64,000 nucleotides of DNA. Source: Nocardioides sp. NBC_00368 (GTDB lineage Bacteria; Actinomycetota; Actinomycetes; Propionibacteriales; Nocardioidaceae). The stretch is taken from positions 4,671,001 through 4,735,000 of the forward strand of contig NZ_CP107970.1 in the NCBI RefSeq assembly GCF_036090055.1, written 5' to 3'. The notes beneath the pieces were generated by a model. It did not search any database. It saw only the letters and a list, made by a program, of their open reading frames with translations, and had not been told where the DNA came from. Both the position numbers and the translations under genes were made by a program. Below, one piece after another: positions 8,480 through 15,815 of this stretch. The stretch's first letter is position 1; each line of letters opens with the position of its first letter.

Positions 8480-9430
8480 ATGACTGCCGTTCTCGTGAAG
8501 CCCAGGACCGAACCCAGGATCCCTGTCGACCCGAGCCGACCCTTCCGCCGCAAGGACGGGCTGGCGAGCGGATTCGATCCGCGCCGCAAGCGGAAGGAGT
8601 TTCGACGACTCTTCCACGGGATCTACGTGTCTCGTGCCGTCGAGGTGACACCGCTGCTGATCGCTGAGGCCGTCGTACTGAGCGTCGATCCGCTCGGAGC
8701 GTGGGCGAGTCATGCGACGGCCGCTCGAGTGTGGGACCTCCCGATCCCGCCGTTACCAGGTGAGCACGTGACCGTTCTTAGGCGCAGCCAGCGTCGGGGC
8801 CGGCCCCAGATCAGTTGCCATTCTGCGCCTGACGGATTGATCACGAAGTTCGATCACGTGGACGTCTCGGCCCCGGCACAGGTCTTCGTCGACTTGGCAG
8901 CGCTGATCCCGCTCGTCGAGTTGGTGGTCGTGGGCGATCACATGGTCAGACAGGGACTGGTGACGACGGCGGAGCTGGCGGAACACAGCGCTATGGCCAA
9001 GAGTCCCGGTGCGGCGCTCGCACGCCGCGCCGCTTCGCTCGTCCGCAACGGAGTGGATTCCCCGATGGAAACCCGACTCCGGCTGTTGATCGTGCTCGCC
9101 GGGATCCCCGAGCCTGAGGTCAATGCGCTGGTCGGCGACGAGACGGGCAGGAACAAGTACGACCTGAGCTACCGCCGCTCGCGGACGATCATCGAGTACG
9201 ACGGAAAGCATCATGTCGAACGCGAAGAGCAGTGGGAGTCAGACCTGGTTCGTCGGGAGAAGATCGATGACGACGGATGGCGGATCCTCGTCTTCATCGC
9301 CAAGGACATCTACACATCGCCTGCCGAGACCTTGGAGCGGATCCATCGGGTGCTTCTGCAGCGCGGCGAACCGGGCGTTCCACGAAGGCTCAGCGACGAG
9401 TGGAAACAGCACTTCCCTGATCGCTCCTGA
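8480..9430 (+). CDS. DUF559 / AbiEi-like accessory protein with VSR-type nuclease fold
   Basis: A 316-residue protein from ATG 8480. The N-terminal part (about 15-80) resembles the winged-helix AbiEi antitoxin domain, including FHGIYVS and the family-typical SHATAARVWDLP. The C-terminal third is DUF559-like with a PD-(D/E)XK pattern: Asp228, Glu239, Asp241 and Lys243 in IIEYDGKHH, a fold shared with Vsr mismatch endonucleases and some restriction enzymes. Such single genes are common in actinobacterial accessory DNA and their function is unknown. No obvious Shine-Dalgarno site precedes this ATG; the frame opens upstream to 8402, but that would translate the DnaA-box hairpin. The gene is bracketed by matching palindrome pairs. 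Confidence 0.8.
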   Translation: MTAVLVKPRTEPRIPVDPSRPFRRKDGLASGFDPRRKRKEFRRLFHGIYVSRAVEVTPLLIAEAVVLSVDPLGAWASHATAARVWDLPIPPLPGEHVTVLRRSQRRGRPQISCHSAPDGLITKFDHVDVSAPAQVFVDLAALIPLVELVVVGDHMVRQGLVTTAELAEHSAMAKSPGAALARRAASLVRNGVDSPMETRLRLLIVLAGIPEPEVNALVGDETGRNKYDLSYRRSRTIIEYDGKHHVEREEQWESDLVRREKIDDDGWRILVFIAKDIYTSPAETLERIHRVLLQRGEPGVPRRLSDEWKQHFPDRS

Positions 9431-9450
9431 GTGAAGGAGGGCCAGCCACG

Positions 9451-9531
9451 GGCAAATTCCCGCCATGGCGGGAAAATGCCGCCTGGAACGACCTCAGCTA
9501 CGAACAGAATCCCGCCATGGCGGGAAAGTGC
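9451..9531. repeat. Downstream palindrome pair flanking the DUF559 gene
   Basis: Cores CCCGCCATGGCGGG lie at 9459-9472 and 9511-9524, again exactly 52 bp apart. The first has extended near-palindromic flanks (GGCAAATT left, AAAATGCC right); the second has CAGAAT on the left and AAAGTGCG on the right. The order (extended copy, then reduced copy with a CAGAA left flank) repeats that of the upstream pair, so the pairs are direct repeats of an element of about 80 bp. The 31-nt spacers differ in sequence. Confidence 0.9.
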
Positions 9532-9559
9532 GTAACCCCCTCGCCGATACCCTCGCCGC

Positions 9560-10129
9560 GTGACTCGCCTGATCCTCCTCAACGGCCTACCCGGCGTGGG
9601 GAAGTCGACGATCGCGCGCCGATATGCCGCCGAACACCCGGGCACTCTGCTGTGCGACATCGATTCGCTGCGTACGTTCATCGGCGGCTGGCGCGACGAC
9701 TTCGAGGGATCCGGGGCGCTGATCCGGCCTGCAGCGCTCGGGATGATCACCGGTTATCTGCGGGATTCCGGTGACGTGGTGCTGCCGCAGCTGCTCTCCA
9801 GGGTGACCGAGCTGGAGAAGTTCGAGCGTGCGGTGCTCGAAGCGGGCGCAGACCTCGTGGAGGTCGTACTCGCCGCCGACACCGATGACGCCGTACGTCG
9901 CTTCCACCGCCGCGACGATGGCACGGACTCGTGGCACACCATCGTTCGGAGCCTGGTCGCGGAAGCAGGAGGTGACGAGGTCCTGCGCGGTTACGCCGAG
10001 AGGCTGGCAGCCCTGATCCGCAGACGTCCGGCGACGAGAATGGTCACCAGCGTGGAGGGTGAGGTGGACGCGACGTACGCCGCGGTGGTGGCGGCCATCG
10101 ATGCCGCCGCGTCCACGAGACCTCAGTGA
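9560..10129 (+). CDS. Small P-loop kinase/ATPase (AAA_33-like)
   Basis: A 189-residue protein beginning with GTG. It opens with a beta strand and the Walker A motif GLPGVGKST (residues 9-17), followed by an alpha/beta kinase-like layout with FHRRDDGTDSW, resembling zeta-toxin or shikimate-kinase-like P-loop proteins grouped as AAA_33. The phosphate acceptor is unknown. The start follows the last palindrome by 35 bp. The 3' end overlaps the convergent ppa gene by 7 bp. Confidence 0.8.
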   Translation: MTRLILLNGLPGVGKSTIARRYAAEHPGTLLCDIDSLRTFIGGWRDDFEGSGALIRPAALGMITGYLRDSGDVVLPQLLSRVTELEKFERAVLEAGADLVEVVLAADTDDAVRRFHRRDDGTDSWHTIVRSLVAEAGGDEVLRGYAERLAALIRRRPATRMVTSVEGEVDATYAAVVAAIDAAASTRPQ

Positions 10130-10614
10130 GCGGTGTTCTTGAACCGGTCGACGGAGGCGGCGATCTCCGACTCCGCGGCGGCCTTGCCGACCCAGTCGGA
10201 GCCCTTGACGGTCTTGCCGGGCTCGAGGTCCTTGTAGTGCTCGAAGAAGTGCTTGATCTCGTTGAGCGTCCACTCGTCGACGTCCGAGAGGTCCTGGATG
10301 TGGTCGAAGCGGGGGTCGCAGGGGACGCAGAGGACCTTCTCGTCCTGGCCCTTCTCGTCCTCCATGACGTACATCGCGACGGGGCGGGCCTGGACCAGCA
10401 CGCCCGGGAACAGCGGATACGGGGTCAGGACCAGCGCGTCGAGGGGGTCACCGTCCCCGCCGAGGGTGTCTTCGATGTAGCCGTAGTCTGCGGGGTACAT
10501 CATGGAGGTGAACAGAACGCGGTCGAGACGAAGCCGATTCGACTCGTGGTCCACCTCGTACTTGTTGCGGGATCCCTTGGGGACCTCGATCAGTACGTCG
10601 AACTCCTGCGTCAC
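10123..10614 (-). CDS. ppa: Inorganic pyrophosphatase, family I
   Basis: A 163-residue cytosolic enzyme hydrolysing pyrophosphate to two phosphates. It shows the family I signature: EVPKGSRNKYEVD near the N-terminus, YPADYGYIEDT, and the metal-binding aspartates in GGDGDPLDALVL. GTG 10614 is preferred because GGAGG lies 8-12 nt upstream on the minus strand and the length matches bacterial family I enzymes; the open frame to 10686 adds an unrelated N-terminus. It is divergent from dacB, as in the conserved ppa-dacB arrangement of M. tuberculosis. Confidence 0.96.
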   Translation of the reverse strand: MTQEFDVLIEVPKGSRNKYEVDHESNRLRLDRVLFTSMMYPADYGYIEDTLGGDGDPLDALVLTPYPLFPGVLVQARPVAMYVMEDEKGQDEKVLCVPCDPRFDHIQDLSDVDEWTLNEIKHFFEHYKDLEPGKTVKGSDWVGKAAAESEIAASVDRFKNTAH

Positions 10615-10700
10615 TTCTCTGCCTCCAGACAAACCCAAAAACGGAATGCCGGACAGTCTGACACCGATCAGCGTCAGACCCGGCATCGAGGAGGATATCC

Positions 10701-12083
10701 GTGGAGCCTGACACCCCGCCGAAGTGGCCGTCAGAGGAGACGGACGAGGCCCGCGGGAAGCTCGCGATCGTGGTGCCGTTGGTGCTCGCGCTCCTGGTGG
10801 GAGCCGCGGCAGCGGCGTACGCCCTGGGGTGGGTGCGCTATGCCCAGGGCAACGTCGCGCCGACCCCGCCGCCGGCGCCGCTGAGCATCGCCACGGTCAG
10901 CCCGGCGGCGGTCGCGGGCCAGCAGACGAAGACCCCCGGAAAGCCTGATCAGGCCGCGCTGGAGCGGGTCATGCGCGAGATGGTCGGCGACAAGCGTCTC
11001 GGCAGGCACCTCAAGGCAGCGATCGCGCCGCTCGAGGGCGGCGCCCCGCTGGTCACCCACGGCACCGGGGCCGCCACTCCGGCCAGTGTCACGAAGGTGC
11101 TGACCAGCGTGGCGGTGCTGGAGGCGTACGGCCCCGAGCGCCGGTTCGAGACCAGCACCACCCTCCAGGGGAGCACCGTCACGCTCGTCGGGGGAGGTGA
11201 CGCATCTCTCACCAGCAACGACCTCGATGCGCTCGCTGCCGAGACGGCCCGTGAGCTCGGCACCACCAAGACGGTGAGCCTCGCCTACGACGACAGCCTC
11301 TTCGCCGGTCCGGTGCTGAGCCCGACCTGGCGACGCACCTACCTGGGCGAGGAGGTCGGCGGGATCACCGCGCTGCTGGTCGACCACGGCGGGTCCCAGG
11401 CGACGGGCTACAGTCGCGATCCCTCCCTGCAGGCCGCCGAGCAGTTCAAGAAGTCCCTGGTCAAGCACGGGATCAAGGTCGACGGCAAGCCCGTCCGCGG
11501 GACCAAGGCAGGCACTCAGCTCGCGGTACGCCAGGGCGACACCCTCCGCGAGATCGTCGAATACACGCTGCAGCACAGTGACAACCAGCTCGCCGAGGTG
11601 CTCGCCCGCCACGTCGGGCTCGCGGCGGGCGATCCGACCTTCGACGGCTCCACCGCGGCGATCACGGCCACGCTCAAGGATCTCGGCATGGACACCACCG
11701 GACTGGTGCTCCGTGACGGCTCCGGCCTCTCCCGGCAGAACCGGATCCCGCCGACGCTGCTGGTGAGCGCGCTCCAGACCGCCGCCAACGCCAAGCGCCC
11801 CGAGCTCGCGCCGGCGACGACCGGCCTGCCGGTCGCCGGCTGGGTCGGGTCGCTGTCGCGGCGGTTCAACTTCGACGCCGAGCCGGGTCGCGGCCGCGTC
11901 CGGGCGAAGACCGGCACCCTCACCGGAGTCTCCGGGCTCTCCGGGATCGTGGTCGACGCCCGCGGCACGCCGTTCGTCGTCGTACTCATGGCCGACGGGT
12001 TCAAGCCCGAGCAGACCCTGGACGTACGCGACGCCCTCGACGATGCGATGGCGTCGGTCGCGACGTGTCGATGCTCGGCATAG
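10701..12083 (+). CDS. dacB: D-alanyl-D-alanine carboxypeptidase/endopeptidase (PBP4, DacB)
   Basis: A 460-residue extracytoplasmic enzyme anchored by one N-terminal membrane helix (about 23-46). The three penicillin-binding motifs are intact: SVTK (Ser129-Lys132, nucleophile Ser129), SDN (293-295) and KTG (403-405). It should trim terminal D-Ala from peptidoglycan peptides or cut D-Ala-meso-Dap crosslinks. GTG 10701 follows GAGGAGG at a suitable distance. Neighbours ppa, DUF2342 protease and tilS match the M. tuberculosis Rv3628-Rv3625c order. Confidence 0.93.
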   Translation: MEPDTPPKWPSEETDEARGKLAIVVPLVLALLVGAAAAAYALGWVRYAQGNVAPTPPPAPLSIATVSPAAVAGQQTKTPGKPDQAALERVMREMVGDKRLGRHLKAAIAPLEGGAPLVTHGTGAATPASVTKVLTSVAVLEAYGPERRFETSTTLQGSTVTLVGGGDASLTSNDLDALAAETARELGTTKTVSLAYDDSLFAGPVLSPTWRRTYLGEEVGGITALLVDHGGSQATGYSRDPSLQAAEQFKKSLVKHGIKVDGKPVRGTKAGTQLAVRQGDTLREIVEYTLQHSDNQLAEVLARHVGLAAGDPTFDGSTAAITATLKDLGMDTTGLVLRDGSGLSRQNRIPPTLLVSALQTAANAKRPELAPATTGLPVAGWVGSLSRRFNFDAEPGRGRVRAKTGTLTGVSGLSGIVVDARGTPFVVVLMADGFKPEQTLDVRDALDDAMASVATCRCSA

Positions 12084-12107
12084 GTCCGGTCGGCTACGGT
12101 CGTAGGC

Positions 12108-13157
12108 ATGACCCATCGAGCTGAGGAGCCCAGGCCGACCGGAGCGACGATGGTCGACTGGGACCTGGCCGTGCGGCTCGGCGCGAAGGTCGCTGGGGAC
12201 GGCCCGATCGTCTCGCGCGACGAGGCCAGGCAGGCCGTCGAGGAGCTGCGTGCGGACGCTGCGAAGGCGACCGAGTTCGTGCGTGAGTTCACCGGCCTGG
12301 ACGCGCCCCGCGACACCGCGCCGGTCCTCGTGGTCGACCGCAGGGGCTGGATCCAGGCCAACGCCGACACCTTCGCCCACGTGATCTCGCCGGTGGTCGA
12401 CCGGATCACCGCGAAGCGGGCTCCGGGCGCCCTCTCCCTGGCGGTCGGCTCCAAGGTCAGCGCCGCCGAGGTGGGTGGTCTGCTCGGCTTCATGTCCTCG
12501 AAGATCCTCGGCCAGTTCGACCCGTTCTTCGGCCCCTCGGGCCGGCTGCTGCTGGTCGCGCCCAACGCCGTCCACGTCGAGCGCGAGCTCGGCCTCGACC
12601 CGACCGACTTCCGGCTGTGGGTCTGCCTCCACGAGGAGACCCACCGGGTCCAGTTCACGGCGAGCCCGTGGATGCGCGACCACCTCTTCGCCCAGATCGA
12701 GGGGCTCTCCGAGGCGATGGACCCCGCGTCGATCTTCGACGGTGGCCTGCAGCGCGTCACCGAGGCGCTCAAGGGCAACGGCAGCATCGTGGATGCCTTC
12801 GCCAAGCCCGAGCAGAAGGAGATCATCGACCGGGTCACCGGCATGATGTCGCTGCTCGAGGGCCACGCCGACGTGGTCATGGACGACGTCGGCCCCGGGG
12901 TGATCCCGAGCGTCACCGCGATCCGCAAGGCGTTCAACAAGCGCCGCCAGGGCATCGGCATGCTCGACCGCCTGCTGCGCCGCCTCCTCGGGCTGGAGGC
13001 CAAGATGGCGCAGTACCGCGACGGCGCGAAGTTCGTACGTCACGTCGTCGACCGCGTCGGAATGGACGAGTTCAACGCCGTCTTCGCCGGCCCCGAGAAC
13101 CTCCCGTCGAAGGCCGAGATCGTCGAGCCGGACGCCTGGGTCGCGCGGGTCTTGTGA
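12108..13157 (+). CDS. Zinc-dependent metalloprotease, DUF2342 family
   Basis: A 349-residue protein with a zincin-like motif H175-E-E-T-H179 in the segment WVCLHEETHRVQF. The family is widespread in actinobacteria and once carried a coenzyme F420-associated label, but the substrate is unknown. A glutamate 50-60 residues downstream (for example in LLEGHADVVMDD) could be the third zinc ligand. It lies between dacB and tilS, the position of Rv3626c in M. tuberculosis. No signal peptide is seen, so it is probably cytoplasmic. Confidence 0.88.
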   Translation: MTHRAEEPRPTGATMVDWDLAVRLGAKVAGDGPIVSRDEARQAVEELRADAAKATEFVREFTGLDAPRDTAPVLVVDRRGWIQANADTFAHVISPVVDRITAKRAPGALSLAVGSKVSAAEVGGLLGFMSSKILGQFDPFFGPSGRLLLVAPNAVHVERELGLDPTDFRLWVCLHEETHRVQFTASPWMRDHLFAQIEGLSEAMDPASIFDGGLQRVTEALKGNGSIVDAFAKPEQKEIIDRVTGMMSLLEGHADVVMDDVGPGVIPSVTAIRKAFNKRRQGIGMLDRLLRRLLGLEAKMAQYRDGAKFVRHVVDRVGMDEFNAVFAGPENLPSKAEIVEPDAWVARVL

Positions 13158-13174
13158 CTCGCCGGTTGGTTCGT

Positions 13175-13248
13175 CGAGGTATGTAGACGAGGTGTCACTT
13201 CCCGTGCGGAGTTCCACGAGGGAAGTGACTGTTCGTCTGCATACCTCG
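13175..13248. repeat. Large imperfect inverted repeat between the metalloprotease gene and tilS
   Basis: Two 29-nt arms (13175-13203 and 13220-13248) pair with four mismatches around a 16-nt loop. The outer part is CGAGGTATG-AGACGA and the inner part is an uninterrupted GTCACTTCCC/GGGAAGTGAC. It could terminate transcription from the upstream gene, although no T-tract follows, or it could be a copy of a dispersed palindromic element. Confidence 0.8.
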
Positions 13249-13277
13249 ATGAGCATTCGCCTCGCTAGGGTGACGTG

Positions 13278-14261
13278 GTGAGCCTCCACCCCTCGATCGC
13301 AGCCGTACGCCGCCCCGTCCGCGCCACGCTCGAGCAGCTGGAGCCGGGCGACAAGGTGATCGTGGCCTGCTCCGGCGGAGCGGACTCGCTGGCGCTGGCC
13401 TCGGCGGCGGTGTTCGAGGGCCACAAGCTCGGGCTGCACATCATCGGTGCGACCGTCGACCACGGGATGCAGGAAGGCAGCGACGCCCAGGCGAGCAAGG
13501 TCATCGCCCAGCTCGCCGAGATGGGTGTCGACGAGACGGTCACCGCGACCGTCGAGGTCAAGGCCGACGGTGAGGGGCCCGAGGCAGCCGCCCGACAGGC
13601 TCGTTATGCGGTCCTCGACCAGCTCGCCGAGCGCCTCGGCGCGAGCGTGGTCCTGCTCGGCCACACCCGTGACGACCAGGCCGAGACCGTGCTGCTGGGC
13701 CTGACCAGGGGATCGGGCGCCCGCAGCCTCTCCGGGATGCGCGCCGCCTTCGACCGCTATCGCCGCCCGCTCCTCGGCACCACCAGGATCGACACCGAGA
13801 CCGCCTGCCAGATCGAGGGCCTCGACGTCTGGCAGGACCCGCACAACCGCGACTTCGCCTACACCCGCGCGCGCATCCGGCACCGCGTCCTGCCCACGCT
13901 CGAGGAGGATCTCGGGCCGGGGGTCACCGAGGCGCTGGCCCGCACGGCCGAGCAGCTCCGCGAGGATGCCGACTTCATCGACGACATCGCCGAGGCGATG
14001 CACCGCGAGCTCGGCGGAACCCTCCCGGTCGAGACCCTCGCCCAGTACCCGTCCGCCGTCCGCACCCGGGTCCTCCGGATCGCAGCGCTCGCGGCCGGCA
14101 GCCCGCCCGCAGAGCTCACCCGTGAGCACGTCAAGGCCGTCGACGAGCTGGTCACCGGCTGGCGCGGGCAACGCTGGATCGACCTGCCGGGACACCTTCG
14201 GGCGCGGCGTACGAACTCGTCGATCGTCTTCGAATCAGGCCCTTTCCCCACAAGCATTTAG
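13278..14261 (+). CDS. tilS: tRNA(Ile)-lysidine synthetase
   Basis: A 327-residue PP-loop ATPase that converts C34 of the CAU-anticodon isoleucine tRNA to lysidine. The PP-loop SGGADS is at about residues 32-37, followed by HTRDDQAETVLL and the tRNA-binding region FAYTRARIRHRVLP. It is the short actinobacterial form lacking the large C-terminal domain of E. coli TilS. Adjacent GTG codons at 13275 and 13278 are both possible starts. Its end is 10 bp before the hpt start, the usual tilS-hpt pairing. Confidence 0.94.
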   Translation: MSLHPSIAAVRRPVRATLEQLEPGDKVIVACSGGADSLALASAAVFEGHKLGLHIIGATVDHGMQEGSDAQASKVIAQLAEMGVDETVTATVEVKADGEGPEAAARQARYAVLDQLAERLGASVVLLGHTRDDQAETVLLGLTRGSGARSLSGMRAAFDRYRRPLLGTTRIDTETACQIEGLDVWQDPHNRDFAYTRARIRHRVLPTLEEDLGPGVTEALARTAEQLREDADFIDDIAEAMHRELGGTLPVETLAQYPSAVRTRVLRIAALAAGSPPAELTREHVKAVDELVTGWRGQRWIDLPGHLRARRTNSSIVFESGPFPTSI

Positions 14262-14271
14262 AGTGGCGCTC

Positions 14272-14823
14272 ATGGACACCGAGTACGTCGGCGACGACCT
14301 CGTGAAGACCCTGTTCACCCACGACGAGATCCAGGCGAAGGTCGAAGAGCTGGCCCGCCGGATCGAGAAGGACTACGAGGGCGAGGAGCTCCTGATCGTC
14401 GGCGTCCTGCGTGGCGCGGTGATGATCATGGCCGACCTCGCGCGCGCCCTGAACCGTCACGTCGAGATGGACTGGATGGCGGTGTCCTCCTACGGCTCCG
14501 GCACCAAGTCGTCCGGTGTGGTGCGGATCCTGAAGGACCTCGACACCGACGTCACCGGCAAGCACGTGCTCGTCGTCGACGAGATCATCGACTCCGGCCT
14601 GACGCTGACCTGGCTGACCTCCAACCTCAACAGCCGCGGCCCGGCGAGCCTCGAGATCGTCACCCTGCTCCGCAAGCCGGAGGCGGTCAGCATGCCGGTC
14701 GAGGTGAAGTACGTCGGCTGGGACATCCCCGACGAGTTCGTGGTCGGCTACGGCCTCGACTTCAACGAGAAGTACCGCAACCTCCGCGACATCTCGACCC
14801 TCGCTCCGCACATCTACAGCTGA
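14272..14823 (+). CDS. hpt: Hypoxanthine phosphoribosyltransferase
   Basis: A 183-residue purine-salvage enzyme converting hypoxanthine or guanine plus PRPP to IMP or GMP. The PRPP-binding motif VLVVDEIIDSG is present, with the flexible-loop SSYGSGT upstream and YVGWDIPDEFVVGYGLD binding the base near the C-terminus. ATG 14272 is used; an in-frame GTG at 14263 is an alternative that would add three residues. It follows tilS and precedes, after one inserted minus-strand gene, ftsH. Confidence 0.95.
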   Translation: MDTEYVGDDLVKTLFTHDEIQAKVEELARRIEKDYEGEELLIVGVLRGAVMIMADLARALNRHVEMDWMAVSSYGSGTKSSGVVRILKDLDTDVTGKHVLVVDEIIDSGLTLTWLTSNLNSRGPASLEIVTLLRKPEAVSMPVEVKYVGWDIPDEFVVGYGLDFNEKYRNLRDISTLAPHIYS

Positions 14824-14841
14824 GCGGGGCCGATCGGTCCG

Positions 14842-15645
14842 TCAGCGCGTGGGCCGGATGCTGGCGATCACTCTCGCCAGGGTCGCGTCGCTGTCGGCGC
14901 CGTCGACATCACGGTCGGCGACCATCACGAAGAGCGCGGTCTTCCCGGCTGCCCGCGGCACCGACACCACGGTGATCTCGAGGGTCGGCACCGGGCACTC
15001 CGGGTCCACCGGGGTCGTCGTGGCGGTCACGGCCGTCGCGGTGGTCCTGCCGCCGTCGACCTCGACCGGTCGGGGATCGCCCAGCGATCCGGTCGGGGCC
15101 TTGCCGTCCTCGCTCTGACCTGCCGAGACGGCCCAGTGGGTCGCGGTCGCCTCGATGGTCCCCTTGTCGGATCTCGACCCCGGCGTGACGAAGCCGACCA
15201 GGGTGTGCGAGCTGCCCGGACCGCACCAGTCGTCCCCGCCGAAGGCGACCCCGTGCATGATCGCCTGCACCTCGCCCTCGCTCGACTCGAACCCGGCGAG
15301 CGTTTCGGGGCCCGGCCTCCAGTTGCCGGGTACGTCGTACGCCATCGCGTCCTTGGCGGAGGTCACCGACTGCCACGGACCGGTGGGCCGGGCCATGCTC
15401 GGGGTATCCGAGGGGCCGGCGGGACTCGGTGTAGCGGCCGCGGATGTCGCCGGCGCCGCCGACGTGCTGGGCGCCGTCGTCGGCGGCGAGTCGGCTGCCG
15501 ACCGCGCCACGAGCCGCCAGGCGACCACGCCGGCAGCCGTCACGAGAACGACCAGGAGCACGAGCAGCGCTACGACGATGATCACGGCGAGACGATTGCC
15601 GGAGCCACTGGTCGGACCCGGTGTCGAGGCTTTACTTTCGGCCAT
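14842..15645 (-). CDS. Single-pass membrane protein with extracellular domain, unknown function
   Basis: A 267-residue protein with a short cytoplasmic N-terminus, one strong membrane helix (about 19-47), a Ser/Thr/Ala/Pro-rich linker (about 52-90) and an extracytoplasmic alpha/beta-looking domain starting near YDVPGNW. This layout fits a membrane-anchored surface or sensor-like protein; I recognise no catalytic motif. It is transcribed against its neighbours and interrupts the hpt-ftsH adjacency. It might belong to one of the actinobacterial DUF8017-like families, but this is only a resemblance. Confidence 0.75.
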   Translation of the reverse strand: MAESKASTPGPTSGSGNRLAVIIVVALLVLLVVLVTAAGVVAWRLVARSAADSPPTTAPSTSAAPATSAAATPSPAGPSDTPSMARPTGPWQSVTSAKDAMAYDVPGNWRPGPETLAGFESSEGEVQAIMHGVAFGGDDWCGPGSSHTLVGFVTPGSRSDKGTIEATATHWAVSAGQSEDGKAPTGSLGDPRPVEVDGGRTTATAVTATTTPVDPECPVPTLEITVVSVPRAAGKTALFVMVADRDVDGADSDATLARVIASIRPTR

Positions 15646-15815
15646 GGCGACACAGTAGGACGGTTTCGCCCCGGCGCCTCGCCGGATCGCCGCTTTCGCT
15701 GATGGCAGAACCGCTCAGGTGGGTTCGGGCACGATTTGGCGTGTACCGTCGTTCTAAATGACGAGCACGCTCCCCGGCGTGCGGTGTCTGACCCCGTAAC
15801 GGTTGAAAGAAGCCT

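Noticed and set aside
8287..9531. CRISPR array or insertion sequence explanation for the palindromes
   Set aside because: There are only two repeats per side with one spacer each, no cas genes, no transposase, and no target-site duplication that I can recognise.
10731..14195. 1154-codon minus-strand open frame opposite dacB, the DUF2342 gene and tilS
   Set aside because: It spans three unrelated real genes on the other strand, and no family motif is visible.
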